The position numbers and the translations under genes were made by a program. From the NCBI GenBank assembly GCA_024742355.1, contig JANSYM010000002.1, positions 248,001 to 312,000 on the forward strand: DNA of 64,000 nt, written 5' to 3'. Origin of the DNA: Hyphomonadaceae bacterium. Lineage in GTDB: Bacteria > Pseudomonadota > Alphaproteobacteria > Caulobacterales > Hyphomonadaceae. Position 1 is the stretch's first letter, and each line of letters begins with the position of its first letter. A model generated the notes under the pieces. The model was not told where the DNA came from. It searched no databases and was given only the letters and a program-made list of their open reading frames with translations. Positions 20,587 through 29,756 of this stretch are shown piece by piece.

Positions 20587-21627
20587 ATGACCACACATTC
20601 AATATCTGCAAGTTTGAAATTGTTAGCGGCTGGTAAGGCCCTGTCTGCGAACGAGCTCGACGAGGCCTTTGGCGCCATACTTTCCGGCGATGTCCCACCC
20701 GAACAAATCGGCGCGTTCCTAATGGGTCTCGCGGTGCGCGGAGAATCAGGGGCCGAGCTACTGGCCGGTGCAAAGACGTTGCGCGCCAACGCCCGCAAAA
20801 TCGCTCTTGATGGCCCGACACTCGACACGTGCGGCACGGGTGGTCTCGGCTGGACCAGTCTCAACACATCGACAGCGAGCGCGATTGTCATCGCTGCCGC
20901 TGGGGGTCGTGTGGCCAAGCATGGCAATCGGTCTGTGCCGCCAAAAACCGGGAGTGCTGACGTGCTTGAAGCGCTCGGCGTCGAACTCGACCTGACCGAG
21001 GCGCGGTTCAGGGATTGTATCGAACAGGCCGGCGTCGGCTTCCTGTTTGCCCGGTCGCATCACAGCGCCATGCGCCATGTCGCACCGGTACGGGCAAGTC
21101 TCGGTATTCGCACGATTTTCAACCTGCTCGGGCCACTCTCGAACCCCGCTTCTGCCACGCATCAGGTGCTGGGTGTGAACGAGGCGCGGTGGCAGAAGCC
21201 GATGGCGGAAGCCTTGCGCGACCTCGGTATCACTCGCGCCTGGGTTGTCCACGGCGTCGATTCTGACGGCGCGGTCATCGACGAATTGTCGATCGCCGGT
21301 GAAACACGCGTCATCGAGGTCAAGGATGGCGCGCTTTCCGAGCTTACAGTCGTTCCTGAAGATGCCGGCCTTGGCCGCAATCGGCTGAGCGCCCTGGCGG
21401 GCGGCCCTCCAGAGGACAATGCCATGGCGATCCGAGACCTGCTCGACGGTCGCCCTGGTCCGTTCCGTGATGCGGTCATCCTGAATGCCGCTGCCGGGCT
21501 GCATGTCCTCGACCGTGCAGCAGATTTGAAAACAGGTGCTGAGCAAGCCGGCGAAGCGATCGATTCCGGCAAAGCAGCCGAGACATTGAAGACGCTCGCC
21601 GCCGCCTCGAAAGGCCTGTCACAATGA
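20587..21627 (+). CDS. trpD: Anthranilate phosphoribosyltransferase
   Basis: 346 residues. It joins anthranilate and PRPP to form phosphoribosylanthranilate. The PRPP loop is GTGGLGWTSLNTSTA (from about residue 80). The KHGNRSVPPKTGSADVLEALG and TIFNLLGPLSNPA motifs are typical. The ATG is not overlapped by an upstream gene. It stands 87 bases from the divergent DHFR-fold gene, so this half of the trp genes must have its own promoter. TATATC at 20573-20578 is a possible -10, but I cannot pair it with a good -35. Confidence 0.96.
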   Translation: MTTHSISASLKLLAAGKALSANELDEAFGAILSGDVPPEQIGAFLMGLAVRGESGAELLAGAKTLRANARKIALDGPTLDTCGTGGLGWTSLNTSTASAIVIAAAGGRVAKHGNRSVPPKTGSADVLEALGVELDLTEARFRDCIEQAGVGFLFARSHHSAMRHVAPVRASLGIRTIFNLLGPLSNPASATHQVLGVNEARWQKPMAEALRDLGITRAWVVHGVDSDGAVIDELSIAGETRVIEVKDGALSELTVVPEDAGLGRNRLSALAGGPPEDNAMAIRDLLDGRPGPFRDAVILNAAAGLHVLDRAADLKTGAEQAGEAIDSGKAAETLKTLAAASKGLSQ

Positions 21628-22418
21628 GCACGGCGCTGGATCGCATCATTGCCTATAAGCGCGACGAGGTCGCGGCGCTAAAACGGACGCGCTCCGAACA
21701 AAGTCTGCTCTCTGACGCTGGTGCCATGCCGGCTCCACGCGGCTTCGGCCGCCGTTTGAGCGAGATTGCCGAAACGGGCGAGAATGCTCTGATCTGCGAA
21801 ATGAAGCGCAAAAGCCCGAGTGCTGGGGAAATCCTGCCTGGCGCTGACCCAAGTGAGATTGCTGCCGAATATGAGCGCGGCGGTGCGGCCTGCCTGTCTG
21901 TCTTGACGGATGGTCCAAGCTTTGGCGGTAACCTCGCCGACTTTGGCGCGATCAGACAGGCTGTCTCGCTGCCGATACTGCGCAAGGACTTCATGGTCGA
22001 CACGATCCAGGTTGCCGAAGCGCGGGCCCACGGCGCCGATGCGGTGCTGGTGATCCTGTCATGCACGGACGACGCCCTCGCCCTCGATCTGACGCAGGCG
22101 GCGCGGGACCTGGGCATGGATGTCCTCATCGAAACCCATGACGCAGACGAGATTGAGCGTGCGCTTGCCCTGCCCTCGCCCCTGATCGGCATCAACAATC
22201 GCGACCTCAAGATCATGACGACCGACCTCGCCACAAGCGAGCGCCTGGCCGATCGCATTCCAAACGATCGCGACTTCGTCTCTGAAAGCGGGATCAGTGA
22301 GCCAGCCGACATTGCCCGGCTGCGCAAAGTCGGGGCCCGTCGTTTCCTGATCGGCGAGAGCCTGATGAAACGCGCAGACCGTGAGCAACACGTACGCGCC
22401 CTGCGCGAAGCGCGATGA
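21624..22418 (+). CDS. trpC: Indole-3-glycerol phosphate synthase
   Basis: 264 residues, monofunctional (no TrpF fusion). It closes the indole ring from the carboxyphenylamino-deoxyribulose intermediate. The TIM-barrel markers are present: ALICEMKRKSPSAG with the catalytic lysine, SVLTDGPSFGG, LRKDFMVD, GINNRDL and FVSESGI. It overlaps trpD by ATGA and the next acetyltransferase gene by ATGA. In relatives the next genes are often moaC and moeA; here they are missing. Confidence 0.96.
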   Translation: MSTALDRIIAYKRDEVAALKRTRSEQSLLSDAGAMPAPRGFGRRLSEIAETGENALICEMKRKSPSAGEILPGADPSEIAAEYERGGAACLSVLTDGPSFGGNLADFGAIRQAVSLPILRKDFMVDTIQVAEARAHGADAVLVILSCTDDALALDLTQAARDLGMDVLIETHDADEIERALALPSPLIGINNRDLKIMTTDLATSERLADRIPNDRDFVSESGISEPADIARLRKVGARRFLIGESLMKRADREQHVRALREAR

Positions 22419-22945
22419 CGCTGGAGCTGCGGAAATTCGACAAACGCGACATCCGCGCCCTGTTTTCCTGGTTTGAAACTGAACGCGAGGCGCTGCAATG
22501 GGCCGGCGCAGCCTTGTCCTGGCCGCTGAAACGATCTGAATTCGTCGACCTGATCAAGCAACACCGCGGGACGGCGCCGCAGCGAGAAGTCTGGGCCGTG
22601 ACTCAAGGCGAGATCATGATCGGGCACTTTCAAATCGGCCTCAACCGCCGTTTGCGAACCGCAGGATTGGGCAGAATTGCAATCGCACCGCACGCAAGAG
22701 GCAAGGGTCTGTCCTCGCCATTGATGGAATTGATCGTTGAACGCGCCTTTTCGCACCTGTGGGTGCACCGCACAGACCTCTTGGTCTACACCCACAACAC
22801 AAGTGCCATACGGGCCTATGAGGCGGCCGGATTCACCCTGGAAGGCACGCGCCGGGAGACCACGCCAATTGGTGACGAAATCTGGGACACGCACATAATG
22901 AGTCTCCTGAGACGCGAATTTGACAAAAGAACAGAACGAGAATAA
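22415..22945 (+). CDS. GNAT-family N-acetyltransferase
   Basis: 176 residues. It has the GNAT acetyl-CoA fold: [30 protein letters not shown], where the R/Q-x-x-G-x-G/A pyrophosphate loop appears as ARGKGLSS, then [22 protein letters not shown] as the C-terminal motif B. The closest general type is a RimJ/RimL-like amino-group acetyltransferase; the substrate is unknown. It overlaps trpC by ATGA, so it is translated with the trp genes, and lies 38 bases before lexA. It occupies the place where moaC-moeA are found in many alphaproteobacteria. Confidence 0.85.
   Translation: MTLELRKFDKRDIRALFSWFETEREALQWAGAALSWPLKRSEFVDLIKQHRGTAPQREVWAVTQGEIMIGHFQIGLNRRLRTAGLGRIAIAPHARGKGLSSPLMELIVERAFSHLWVHRTDLLVYTHNTSAIRAYEAAGFTLEGTRRETTPIGDEIWDTHIMSLLRREFDKRTERE
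22929..22943 (+). promoter_or_regulatory. Degenerate candidate SOS box before lexA
   Basis: GAAC followed after seven bases by GAAT. The alphaproteobacterial LexA site is GAAC-N7-GAAC (GTTC-N7-GTTC on the other strand), so one base differs. It lies about 40 bases before the lexA start and overlaps the end of the acetyltransferase gene. Other GAAC words nearby (22934, 22955) are not correctly spaced. LexA self-control is expected from the family, but this site is weak. Confidence 0.25.
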
Positions 22946-22983
22946 ACATAACAGGAACAGATTCGCATTTCTGGAGGAATTCC

Positions 22984-23661
22984 GTGCTCACAACCAAACA
23001 AAAAGAGCTGCTTCTTTTTATTCACGAACGGATTAAGGCCGACGGCGTTTCTCCCTCTTTTGACGAAATGAAGGAAGCGCTGAACCTGGCCTCCAAATCA
23101 GGGATTCATCGCCTGATCGTGGCTCTGGAAGAGCGCGGCTTCATCCGCCGTCTGGCCAATCGTGCCCGGGCGCTTGAAGTGCTCAAGATGCCGGATTCGG
23201 CCACACCCGCCGCGCCGCCGCGCGGACGCCAGACCTTCCGCCCCAGCGTGGTCGGGTCGAAGACACCTCAAATGGGCGGCAACACCATCCCGGTCCTCGG
23301 TCGGATTGCTGCCGGTGTTCCGATCACCGCCATCCAGAACGAGGTCGACCGGGTTACACCGCCTGAGGAATATGCTGACAGCGATGCGCACTATGCGCTT
23401 GAGGTCAAAGGCGATTCCATGATCGAAGCTGGCATCCTGGACGGCGATATCGTGATCCTGCGCCGCACGGACAGCGCCAATTCAGGCGACATTGTCGTCG
23501 CGCTGATCGATGATGAGGAAGCAACTCTGAAGCGGCTGCGCAAGAAAGGCGACTCGGTTGCTCTGGAAGCCGCCAATCCGGCCTATGAAACCCGTATTTT
23601 CGGCCCCGACCGGGTGCGCGTACAGGGCCAGCTGGTCGCGCTCATTCGCAAATACGAATAG
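22984..23661 (+). CDS. lexA: LexA repressor
   Basis: 225 residues. It represses SOS genes and cleaves itself when RecA is activated. The winged helix-turn-helix fills residues 1-65 ([20 protein letters not shown]). A linker follows, then the S24 peptidase domain. The cleavage bond A110-G111 (RIAAGVP), catalytic S145 (GDSMIEAG) and K183 (ATLKRLRK) are all in place. The start is GTG, with GGAGGA eight bases before it. It is convergent with comEC, which ends 13 bases beyond, and closely follows the trp/GNAT genes as in many alphaproteobacteria. Confidence 0.97.
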   Translation: MLTTKQKELLLFIHERIKADGVSPSFDEMKEALNLASKSGIHRLIVALEERGFIRRLANRARALEVLKMPDSATPAAPPRGRQTFRPSVVGSKTPQMGGNTIPVLGRIAAGVPITAIQNEVDRVTPPEEYADSDAHYALEVKGDSMIEAGILDGDIVILRRTDSANSGDIVVALIDDEEATLKRLRKKGDSVALEAANPAYETRIFGPDRVRVQGQLVALIRKYE

Positions 23662-23674
23662 GCGGCTCACAGGC

Positions 23675-25720
23675 TCAGGGGCCGGGACAACGCCGCCAGG
23701 GGCGGCTGTCGCACGCGGGCTTTGATTTGCGTTGAAACCGTCCATTGCGCTGTTCGAGTGTGATGCCGTTCTCGCGCTGGACATCTGACCACGCAATCGT
23801 GACGGAATGCTCCGTTCGCGGGCAATCAGGATTATCGTCCAAGACAAGCGAAATGTCGGCTGGGTCGAACCTGTCGCACAGCGCCGATCGTGAGTTTGAA
23901 AGCAACACCACCATCGCGCCCGCAAATTGTAACGCACAAGGCTGCGCAGGTGCGCAGGATGTCGACTGTGCGATATCTGCAAAGCGCAAAGGGCCAAGCC
24001 CATCGCCTTCGTGAAAACCGATCCGCTCGACCCCACCAAACGCCGGCTCCAGAAAGACATCGCCTGATGGCGCCCAATGGATCCTGTCACGCGCGCTGGA
24101 GAGCCAGGTGGTCGCTCCGGCCAGGATCAACCCTGCGGCGATCACGGGCCTGAAGCGGCCAGGTTTCAGGAGACAGATGACAATCAGGGCCGCTGAGAAG
24201 AGTGCCAGGCTCATACCCGGCATTTTCGGGAGGCGCACAGCCCCTGTGAGCGCCCATCCGTCGACCATGTGCGCGATCGCCAAGACCCATTCCAGCGAGA
24301 GCCCGAACACGCGCAGCGCGGGCGCGTCGAAGCCAAATGGTGACATCAACAAGGCGCACGCGGCCAGAGGAGCGCTCAACAGGCTGATAATCGGCATGGC
24401 GAGCGTGTTGGCGATGATGCCGAGGCCAGCGACCCGCTCAAAATGATAGAGCGCGAACGGCATGGTCGCGAGACTGGTGACGCTGGACGTCACCAATAGG
24501 GATTTGAACCAGAACGATAGTCCGCGCCGCGGGCTAGAGGCCGCCTGTCGCCGCGCTGTCCAGGCTTCATATGTGGTTATCAAGACCAGAGTGGCCGCAA
24601 AAGACATTTGAAAGCCGGGCGTCAGGACGCTCCACGGCGCGATCACGATGATGATCATCATCGCAATCGCCAGCGATCTCTGGGTCAATGCAGCGCGGTC
24701 GATCAACACGGCGCCAAACAACACGACGGCCATCACGAATGCCCGCTGCGTCGACACGCTCGCGCCCGAGATGACCAAATAGGCCGCGCACACAATCAGC
24801 GCGGCAGCAGCGGCCGGTTTCTTGACCGCCCCGCGCAGCGCCAGCGGCTCGATCAGCGCCAGTCCGCGCCAGACGAGGACAAAGACCAGGCCGCCGACAA
24901 TCCCCACATGCAGTCCCGAAATCGCCAGCAAATGTGCCAGGCCGGCCCCGCGCAACGCCTCCTGGTCGGCCTGTGAGAGGAAGCTCCTGTCGCCAGACGC
25001 AAGCGCTGCCGCAAAACCGCCCGCCCGCTCACCTGCCGCCTGGCGGACATGTTGCGCCAGTCGCCGCCTGGCTTTGCCAACCTCCAGCTCGATCGCTGCC
25101 ATTCGCCCGGTCGGCGCGCCAACCGCTCCACCCTGACAGCGGCCCTGGACATAGCCCACAGCGCCGAGCCCCGCATACCAGGCCTGGCGGTCAAATGCAT
25201 AATCACCCGCAATCACCGGCGCAGGGGGCGGCCGCAGAACCGACCAGCACCGGACGAACCGGCCCGGTTCTGTTTCAAACCGCGCAATATGGGTGAGCCG
25301 CACCTGGCTCGGCGTGGCATCCGCCGGCAATCCGTCAACCGCGTGAACGCGTATGACCACTCTGACGCCGCGTTTGGCGGGCTCTCCGCGGGTCACCCAG
25401 CCCTCGACCAGGACCGGGCCTGTCGGACGCTCAATCTGCACGTGCGAGAGGCGGTGCGTCGCCGCGCTCCCGGCCAGCGCACCAATCGTCGCCGCGATCG
25501 TCATCACCGCCGCAACGAACAGTGTCGTCATCTGTTGAAACCGCGCGGCTAACCAGACGGAGAGACCTGCGATCAAAGCGCAGATGGCGAGGACTTCGAG
25601 CGACGGCTCAAAATCGACAGAAAAATACCAGATCGCGCCGATCAGCATGCCAATGGCGAAGTAGGAAGGGAGCCGCTCCCGCGAGGTGAACTGTAATAAG
25701 GACGACGGAAAACGTCGCAT
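23675..25720 (-). CDS. comEC: ComEC/Rec2-family DNA uptake channel protein
   Basis: 681 residues. An N-terminal membrane pair and DUF4131-like region (about 15-190) lead to the Competence domain with LSQADQEALRGAGLAHLLAISGLHVGI and many helices (about 255-520). ComEC carries single-stranded DNA across the inner membrane in competence. The C-terminal part of about 130 residues is divergent. I find no HxHxDH metallo-beta-lactamase motif, so the nuclease-like domain of Gram-positive ComEC is absent or degenerate, as in many alphaproteobacteria. The start is the ATG at 25720 with GGGAGGA four bases upstream; a GTG four codons earlier overlaps that ribosome site. It lies between lexA and gltX, the conserved order. 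Confidence 0.9.
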   Translation of the reverse strand: MRRFPSSLLQFTSRERLPSYFAIGMLIGAIWYFSVDFEPSLEVLAICALIAGLSVWLAARFQQMTTLFVAAVMTIAATIGALAGSAATHRLSHVQIERPTGPVLVEGWVTRGEPAKRGVRVVIRVHAVDGLPADATPSQVRLTHIARFETEPGRFVRCWSVLRPPPAPVIAGDYAFDRQAWYAGLGAVGYVQGRCQGGAVGAPTGRMAAIELEVGKARRRLAQHVRQAAGERAGGFAAALASGDRSFLSQADQEALRGAGLAHLLAISGLHVGIVGGLVFVLVWRGLALIEPLALRGAVKKPAAAAALIVCAAYLVISGASVSTQRAFVMAVVLFGAVLIDRAALTQRSLAIAMMIIIVIAPWSVLTPGFQMSFAATLVLITTYEAWTARRQAASSPRRGLSFWFKSLLVTSSVTSLATMPFALYHFERVAGLGIIANTLAMPIISLLSAPLAACALLMSPFGFDAPALRVFGLSLEWVLAIAHMVDGWALTGAVRLPKMPGMSLALFSAALIVICLLKPGRFRPVIAAGLILAGATTWLSSARDRIHWAPSGDVFLEPAFGGVERIGFHEGDGLGPLRFADIAQSTSCAPAQPCALQFAGAMVVLLSNSRSALCDRFDPADISLVLDDNPDCPRTEHSVTIAWSDVQRENGITLEQRNGRFQRKSKPACDSRPWRRCPGP

Positions 25721-25787
25721 CTTTCCTCCCACCCCTTGCGAAACTTTAGCAGAGCGTGTTGAAGCGGGGAAGATTCACCTCGTGCCC

Positions 25788-25814
25788 ATGGAAAACTTCG
25801 AAAGTCGTCGATGA
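25788..25814 (+). CDS. Possible eight-codon upstream ORF overlapping the gltX start
   Basis: ATG at 25788 opens the frame Met-Glu-Asn-Phe-Glu-Ser-Arg-Arg and stops at a TGA that overlaps the gltX ATG (ATGA). gltX itself has no clear Shine-Dalgarno sequence, so re-initiation after this short frame could supply ribosomes. I see no strong ribosome site before the short frame either, and chance occurrence is quite possible. Confidence 0.2.
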   Translation: MENFESRR

Positions 25815-27280
25815 AAGTCGTTACCCGTTTTGCCCCCTCTCCGACCGGAATGCTGCATATTGGCGGCGCACGAACGGCTCTCTTCAACTATCTCTTCGCA
25901 AAGCGCCATGGCGGCAGTTTCCTGTTGCGCGTCGAAGATACCGACAAGGCGCGTTCAACCGAGGAAGCCACGCAGGCAATCCTGGATGGCATGGACTGGC
26001 TCGGCCTTCACGCGGATGAAGCCCCTGTATTTCAAAGTAATAATGTCGACCGGCACGTAATGTGTGCGGAGCAGATGATGGCCAATGGAACGGCCTTTAA
26101 ATGCTATGCCACGCCCGAAGAACTGCAAGCCCGCCGGGAAGCCGGCGAAGAGAAGCGCAAAGCGGCCAAATCAGACGACCTGAGCGACGCTGAGAGAGAG
26201 GCGCTCCTCGCCGAGGCGAACGAACTGCTCGCGCCGTACCGCTCGCCCTGGCGCGATGGCGGCGACCCGCCTGCCCCGGACGCGCCATTCACCGTGCGCC
26301 TGCGCGCGCCGGATGATGATGAGATCGCGGTGTCCGATCACGTCCAGGGCGACGTCACGCTGAAAACGCGGGAGATTGACGATCTGATCCTGCTCCGCGC
26401 CGACGGCACGCCGACCTATATGTTGGCGGTCGTGGTTGATGATCATGATATGGGCGTCACCCATGTCATTCGCGGCGATGACCATTTTCGCAATACGTTC
26501 CGCCAGCTCCCCATCTATCGCGCCATGGACTGGGATGTGCCGGAATTCGCGCATGTGCCGATGATTCACGGCTCTGATGGCGCAAAACTGTCGAAGCGGC
26601 ACGGCGCGCTGTCCACCCTCGCCTATCGCGACATGGGCTATTTGCCGGAGGCGATGAATTCCTACCTTGTGCGCCTCGGCTGGAGCCATGGCGACCGGGA
26701 AGTCTTCACCATGGACGAAGCGGCCGCCGTGTTTGACCTCGAAGGCATCAACAAGGCGCCGGGTCGGCTCGACCTGGAGAAACTTGGCGACGTCAACGCC
26801 CATTTCATCCGCGAGGCCGATGAGGATCGCTTGCTGGCCTTGTTGACGCCGGAAATTGAAAAACTTGCAACGCTTGATGCGAAGCTGAGTGAGCGCCTGC
26901 AGCATGCCTTGCCGACACTCAAGGAACGCGGCCAGACCCTGCCGGAACTGGCTGAATCATGCCATTTCCTCTGGGATAGCAATGCCGACAACCTCAACAA
27001 AAAAGCCCGTAAAGCCTTGCGCGAAGACGGGATCAAACGGTTGTCAGAACTCCGTGAGGCACTAGACGGCGCCGATTCTTGGACTATTGAAGCATTGCAG
27101 GGTGTGCTGGATGCGTATTGTGCAGCGCACACACTCTCCATGGGACAGGTAGGACCGCCATTGCGGGCCGCGCTGACCGGAGGTCTGCCAGCGCCAGATC
27201 TCGCGCCCGTCATGTATTGGCTTGGCCGCGATGAAGTCCTGGCACGAATAGAAAAACATGCGCCCGCCACGCGCGGGTGA
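25811..27280 (+). CDS. gltX: Glutamyl-tRNA synthetase
   Basis: 489 residues. It is a class I synthetase that charges tRNA(Glu), and in organisms without GlnRS also tRNA(Gln). The HIGH motif appears as APSPTGMLHIGGART (about 8-22) and the KMSKS motif as KLSKRHGA near residue 259. The C-terminal anticodon-binding helical region is intact. Alphaproteobacteria commonly have two GltX paralogues; whether this is the canonical one cannot be told from the window. It starts at an ATG overlapped by a tiny upstream frame. gltA follows 27 bases downstream. Confidence 0.96.
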   Translation: MKVVTRFAPSPTGMLHIGGARTALFNYLFAKRHGGSFLLRVEDTDKARSTEEATQAILDGMDWLGLHADEAPVFQSNNVDRHVMCAEQMMANGTAFKCYATPEELQARREAGEEKRKAAKSDDLSDAEREALLAEANELLAPYRSPWRDGGDPPAPDAPFTVRLRAPDDDEIAVSDHVQGDVTLKTREIDDLILLRADGTPTYMLAVVVDDHDMGVTHVIRGDDHFRNTFRQLPIYRAMDWDVPEFAHVPMIHGSDGAKLSKRHGALSTLAYRDMGYLPEAMNSYLVRLGWSHGDREVFTMDEAAAVFDLEGINKAPGRLDLEKLGDVNAHFIREADEDRLLALLTPEIEKLATLDAKLSERLQHALPTLKERGQTLPELAESCHFLWDSNADNLNKKARKALREDGIKRLSELREALDGADSWTIEALQGVLDAYCAAHTLSMGQVGPPLRAALTGGLPAPDLAPVMYWLGRDEVLARIEKHAPATRG

Positions 27281-27307
27281 GAGAACGGAAGATGCAAGAG
27301 GGCTGAG

Positions 27308-28609
27308 ATGATCAATAAAACCAAACAAACCGATACCGCCAAGCTCGAGGTCAAGGGCAAGACCCTCGAACTCCCTGTACTGAGCGGCACCCACGGCCCT
27401 GATGTCGTCGATGTGCGCCGTCTGTACGCTGATGGCGGTGTCTTCACCCTCGACCCGGGATTCACCTCAACCGGGTCATGCGAAAGCCAGATTACGTTCA
27501 TCAATGGTGAAGAAGGCATTCTGCTGCACCGCGGGTACCCAATTGATCAACTCGCCGAACAGTCCGGCTTCCTGGAAGTCGCCTACCTGCTGCTCAATGG
27601 CGAACTGCCGACACAGGCGGAGTTCCGCGAGTTCAACGGCCTTGTAACCCAGCATACCCTGCTCCACACGCAGATGGATCGGTTCTTTGATGGCTTCCGC
27701 CGTGACAGCCACCCGATGGCGATGCTGACCGGTACGGTCGGCGCAATGTCAGCGTTCTATCCTGGCGCCATGGACAGCTCCGACCCGGTGGAGCGCAACC
27801 TCGCCTATATTCGCCTGATCGCAAAAATGCCGACGCTCGCCGCCCGGATCTACAAGTACACACAAGGCCAGAAATTCGTCGATCCGGTGAATGAGCTCTC
27901 CTATGGCGAGAATTTCCTGCGCATGTGCTTCTCGGTCCCAGCCGAGAAATACAAGACCAGCGCGACGCTGGCCCGCGCCATGGACAAGATTTTCATCCTC
28001 CATGCTGATCACGAGCAGAACGCATCCACATCAACGGTTCGCCTCGCCGGCTCTTCAGGTGCTCACCCATATGCCGCCATCGCGGCCGGTGTCGCTTCAC
28101 TCTGGGGACCAAGCCATGGCGGCGCGAATGAGGCCTGCCTCAACATGCTGCACGAGATTGGCACGGTTGATCGCATTCCCGAATATATCGAAAAATCAAA
28201 GGACAAGTCCGACAGCTTCCGCCTGATGGGCTTTGGCCACCGCGTCTATAAGAATTATGATCCGCGCGCCACTGTGATGCAGAAAACTGCGCATGATGTG
28301 CTCGACGAGCTTGGCATCGATACGCCCATCCTGCGCGTCGCCAAGGAACTGGAGCGCCTGGCGCTGGAAGACGACTATTTCCGCGAGAAGAAACTCTACC
28401 CGAACGTGGATTTCTATTCCGGTGTCATTCTCGACGCCATGGGCTTCCCGACTGACATGTTCACGGTCCTGTTCGCCCTCGCCCGCACGGTCGGCTGGTG
28501 TTCGCAGCTCAACGAATTCATCGAGGATCCATCGCAGCGCATTGGCCGTCCGCGTCAGATCTATACTGGCGCCGCGAAGCGCGATTTCGTGCCTATTTCG
28601 GACCGCTAA
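27308..28609 (+). CDS. gltA: Citrate synthase
   Basis: 433 residues, the type II hexameric size. It condenses oxaloacetate and acetyl-CoA in the TCA cycle. The active-site histidines are in [11 protein letters not shown] and [14 protein letters not shown], and the catalytic aspartate is in [11 protein letters not shown]. The N-terminal beta-rich extension ([23 protein letters not shown]) is typical of Gram-negative citrate synthases. The start at 27308 follows a GAGGGCTG ribosome site. The last 17 bases overlap the end of the convergent lpxB gene, and the gltA terminator lies inside lpxB. Confidence 0.98.
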   Translation: MINKTKQTDTAKLEVKGKTLELPVLSGTHGPDVVDVRRLYADGGVFTLDPGFTSTGSCESQITFINGEEGILLHRGYPIDQLAEQSGFLEVAYLLLNGELPTQAEFREFNGLVTQHTLLHTQMDRFFDGFRRDSHPMAMLTGTVGAMSAFYPGAMDSSDPVERNLAYIRLIAKMPTLAARIYKYTQGQKFVDPVNELSYGENFLRMCFSVPAEKYKTSATLARAMDKIFILHADHEQNASTSTVRLAGSSGAHPYAAIAAGVASLWGPSHGGANEACLNMLHEIGTVDRIPEYIEKSKDKSDSFRLMGFGHRVYKNYDPRATVMQKTAHDVLDELGIDTPILRVAKELERLALEDDYFREKKLYPNVDFYSGVILDAMGFPTDMFTVLFALARTVGWCSQLNEFIEDPSQRIGRPRQIYTGAAKRDFVPISDR

Positions 28610-29756
28610 TCACATCCAGAATCGTTTGCGCCGCAATTGTCGGCGCGGCCTCATCGCGCTCTCCCATTCGGGAGAGCGCTTTGTTTTGGGCGTCTATCTG
28701 GTCCTGCAGCGCGCCAACTTCGGATAAGAGCGCATTGCCACGCTCGGCAAGCGCCGTGGCCCGAAAACGCGTCTGAACATATTCGGGGGCGACTTCGGTA
28801 TCATCAGCGGCAATGTTGAGCAGCGTGATATGATCCGGTTTGTACAGGATATACCGGGCGAGCGCCCAGGTGATCCAGCCGGTCTTGTATCCGACAATGA
28901 AGGGTGTGCCCTGCACAGCAAGCTCACTCGTCACCGTACCGGAACAGGCGAGCGCAAGATCGGCCGCGGCCATGATGTCTGCGGAATTGTCGGCTTCATC
29001 CGTCACGACGGCCCAGTCGCTCAGGTTCGGGTAGTCGGTGAGAAACTGGTCGCGCACCGACGCCGCAGGTGCCGTCACCACGCGCAGATCCGGCCGCTCT
29101 GACTTCATCAACCACGCGGCCTCCATCAGGATCGGGGCGACGCGCTTGATCTCGCTGGCCCGGCTGCCAGGAAGGACGAGTAGCATCTGATCATCAGCAG
29201 ATAATCCAAGCTTCGTTCGATAGGCCTCGCGTGCGCCGCGTTCAGTCCGGCTCAGCGCCGGATTGCCCATCACGGTCACGGGCAGCCCGAACGGCGCGTA
29301 ATAGTCGGTTTCCATCTGATGGATACAGATCAGGTGATCGACGACGCCTGCCAGGGTTTTGGCGCGTCCAGCGCGGGTTGCCCAGACCTGAGGGCCTACC
29401 AGCTTGATCAGCTTGATGTTCGGATCACGCGCACGCACCCGCTGGGCAACACGGAGCATAAAGCCCCAGGAATCGACCAGGATGACCGCATCAGGCTTGA
29501 ATTCGACGATGGCGTCCGCGGCTGCATCCGCCAGTTTGACGACCGTTCCATACGCTTTCAGCCCTTCGAACAGCCCCAGAATAGACAGCGGAGCGATATC
29601 GATAGGCGAGTCGATCCCGACCTTTTTGATCTCGCCGCCGCCAATGCCTGCCAGAACGCAGTCCGGTTGCAGAATCTTGAGCGCTTCAGCGGTTTCGCGG
29701 GCCAACAGATCGCCGGAAGGTTCGGCGGCAACCAGAAAAATGCGCGGGACGGTCAC
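28593..29756 (-). CDS. lpxB: Lipid-A-disaccharide synthase
   Basis: 387 residues. It is a glycosyltransferase (family 19) that joins UDP-2,3-diacylglucosamine and lipid X at the inner membrane. The N-terminal [10 protein letters not shown] motif, the central [15 protein letters not shown] and the C-terminal [13 protein letters not shown]...[13 protein letters not shown] are characteristic. The start is a GTG whose GTGA overlaps the lpxI stop; an in-frame TTG three codons earlier is less likely. Its 3' end overlaps gltA by 17 bases and contains the gltA terminator. It is the last gene of the lipid A/outer-membrane cluster. Confidence 0.95.
   Translation of the reverse strand: MTVPRIFLVAAEPSGDLLARETAEALKILQPDCVLAGIGGGEIKKVGIDSPIDIAPLSILGLFEGLKAYGTVVKLADAAADAIVEFKPDAVILVDSWGFMLRVAQRVRARDPNIKLIKLVGPQVWATRAGRAKTLAGVVDHLICIHQMETDYYAPFGLPVTVMGNPALSRTERGAREAYRTKLGLSADDQMLLVLPGSRASEIKRVAPILMEAAWLMKSERPDLRVVTAPAASVRDQFLTDYPNLSDWAVVTDEADNSADIMAAADLALACSGTVTSELAVQGTPFIVGYKTGWITWALARYILYKPDHITLLNIAADDTEVAPEYVQTRFRATALAERGNALLSEVGALQDQIDAQNKALSRMGERDEAAPTIAAQTILDVISGPK
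28656..28687 (+). terminator. Rho-independent terminator of gltA, nested in the 3' end of lpxB
   Basis: GCGCTCTCCC and GGGAGAGCGC form a perfect 10-bp stem around a four-base loop (ATTC), followed by TTTGTTTT. It lies 46 bases after the gltA stop on the plus strand, wholly inside the coding sequence of lpxB on the other strand. The lpxB codons here must therefore also satisfy the hairpin. Confidence 0.88.

Noticed and set aside
22934-22958. Other GAAC words before lexA as SOS boxes
   Set aside because: They are not spaced by seven bases from a second GAAC, so only the one-mismatch site at 22929-22943 was kept, at low confidence.
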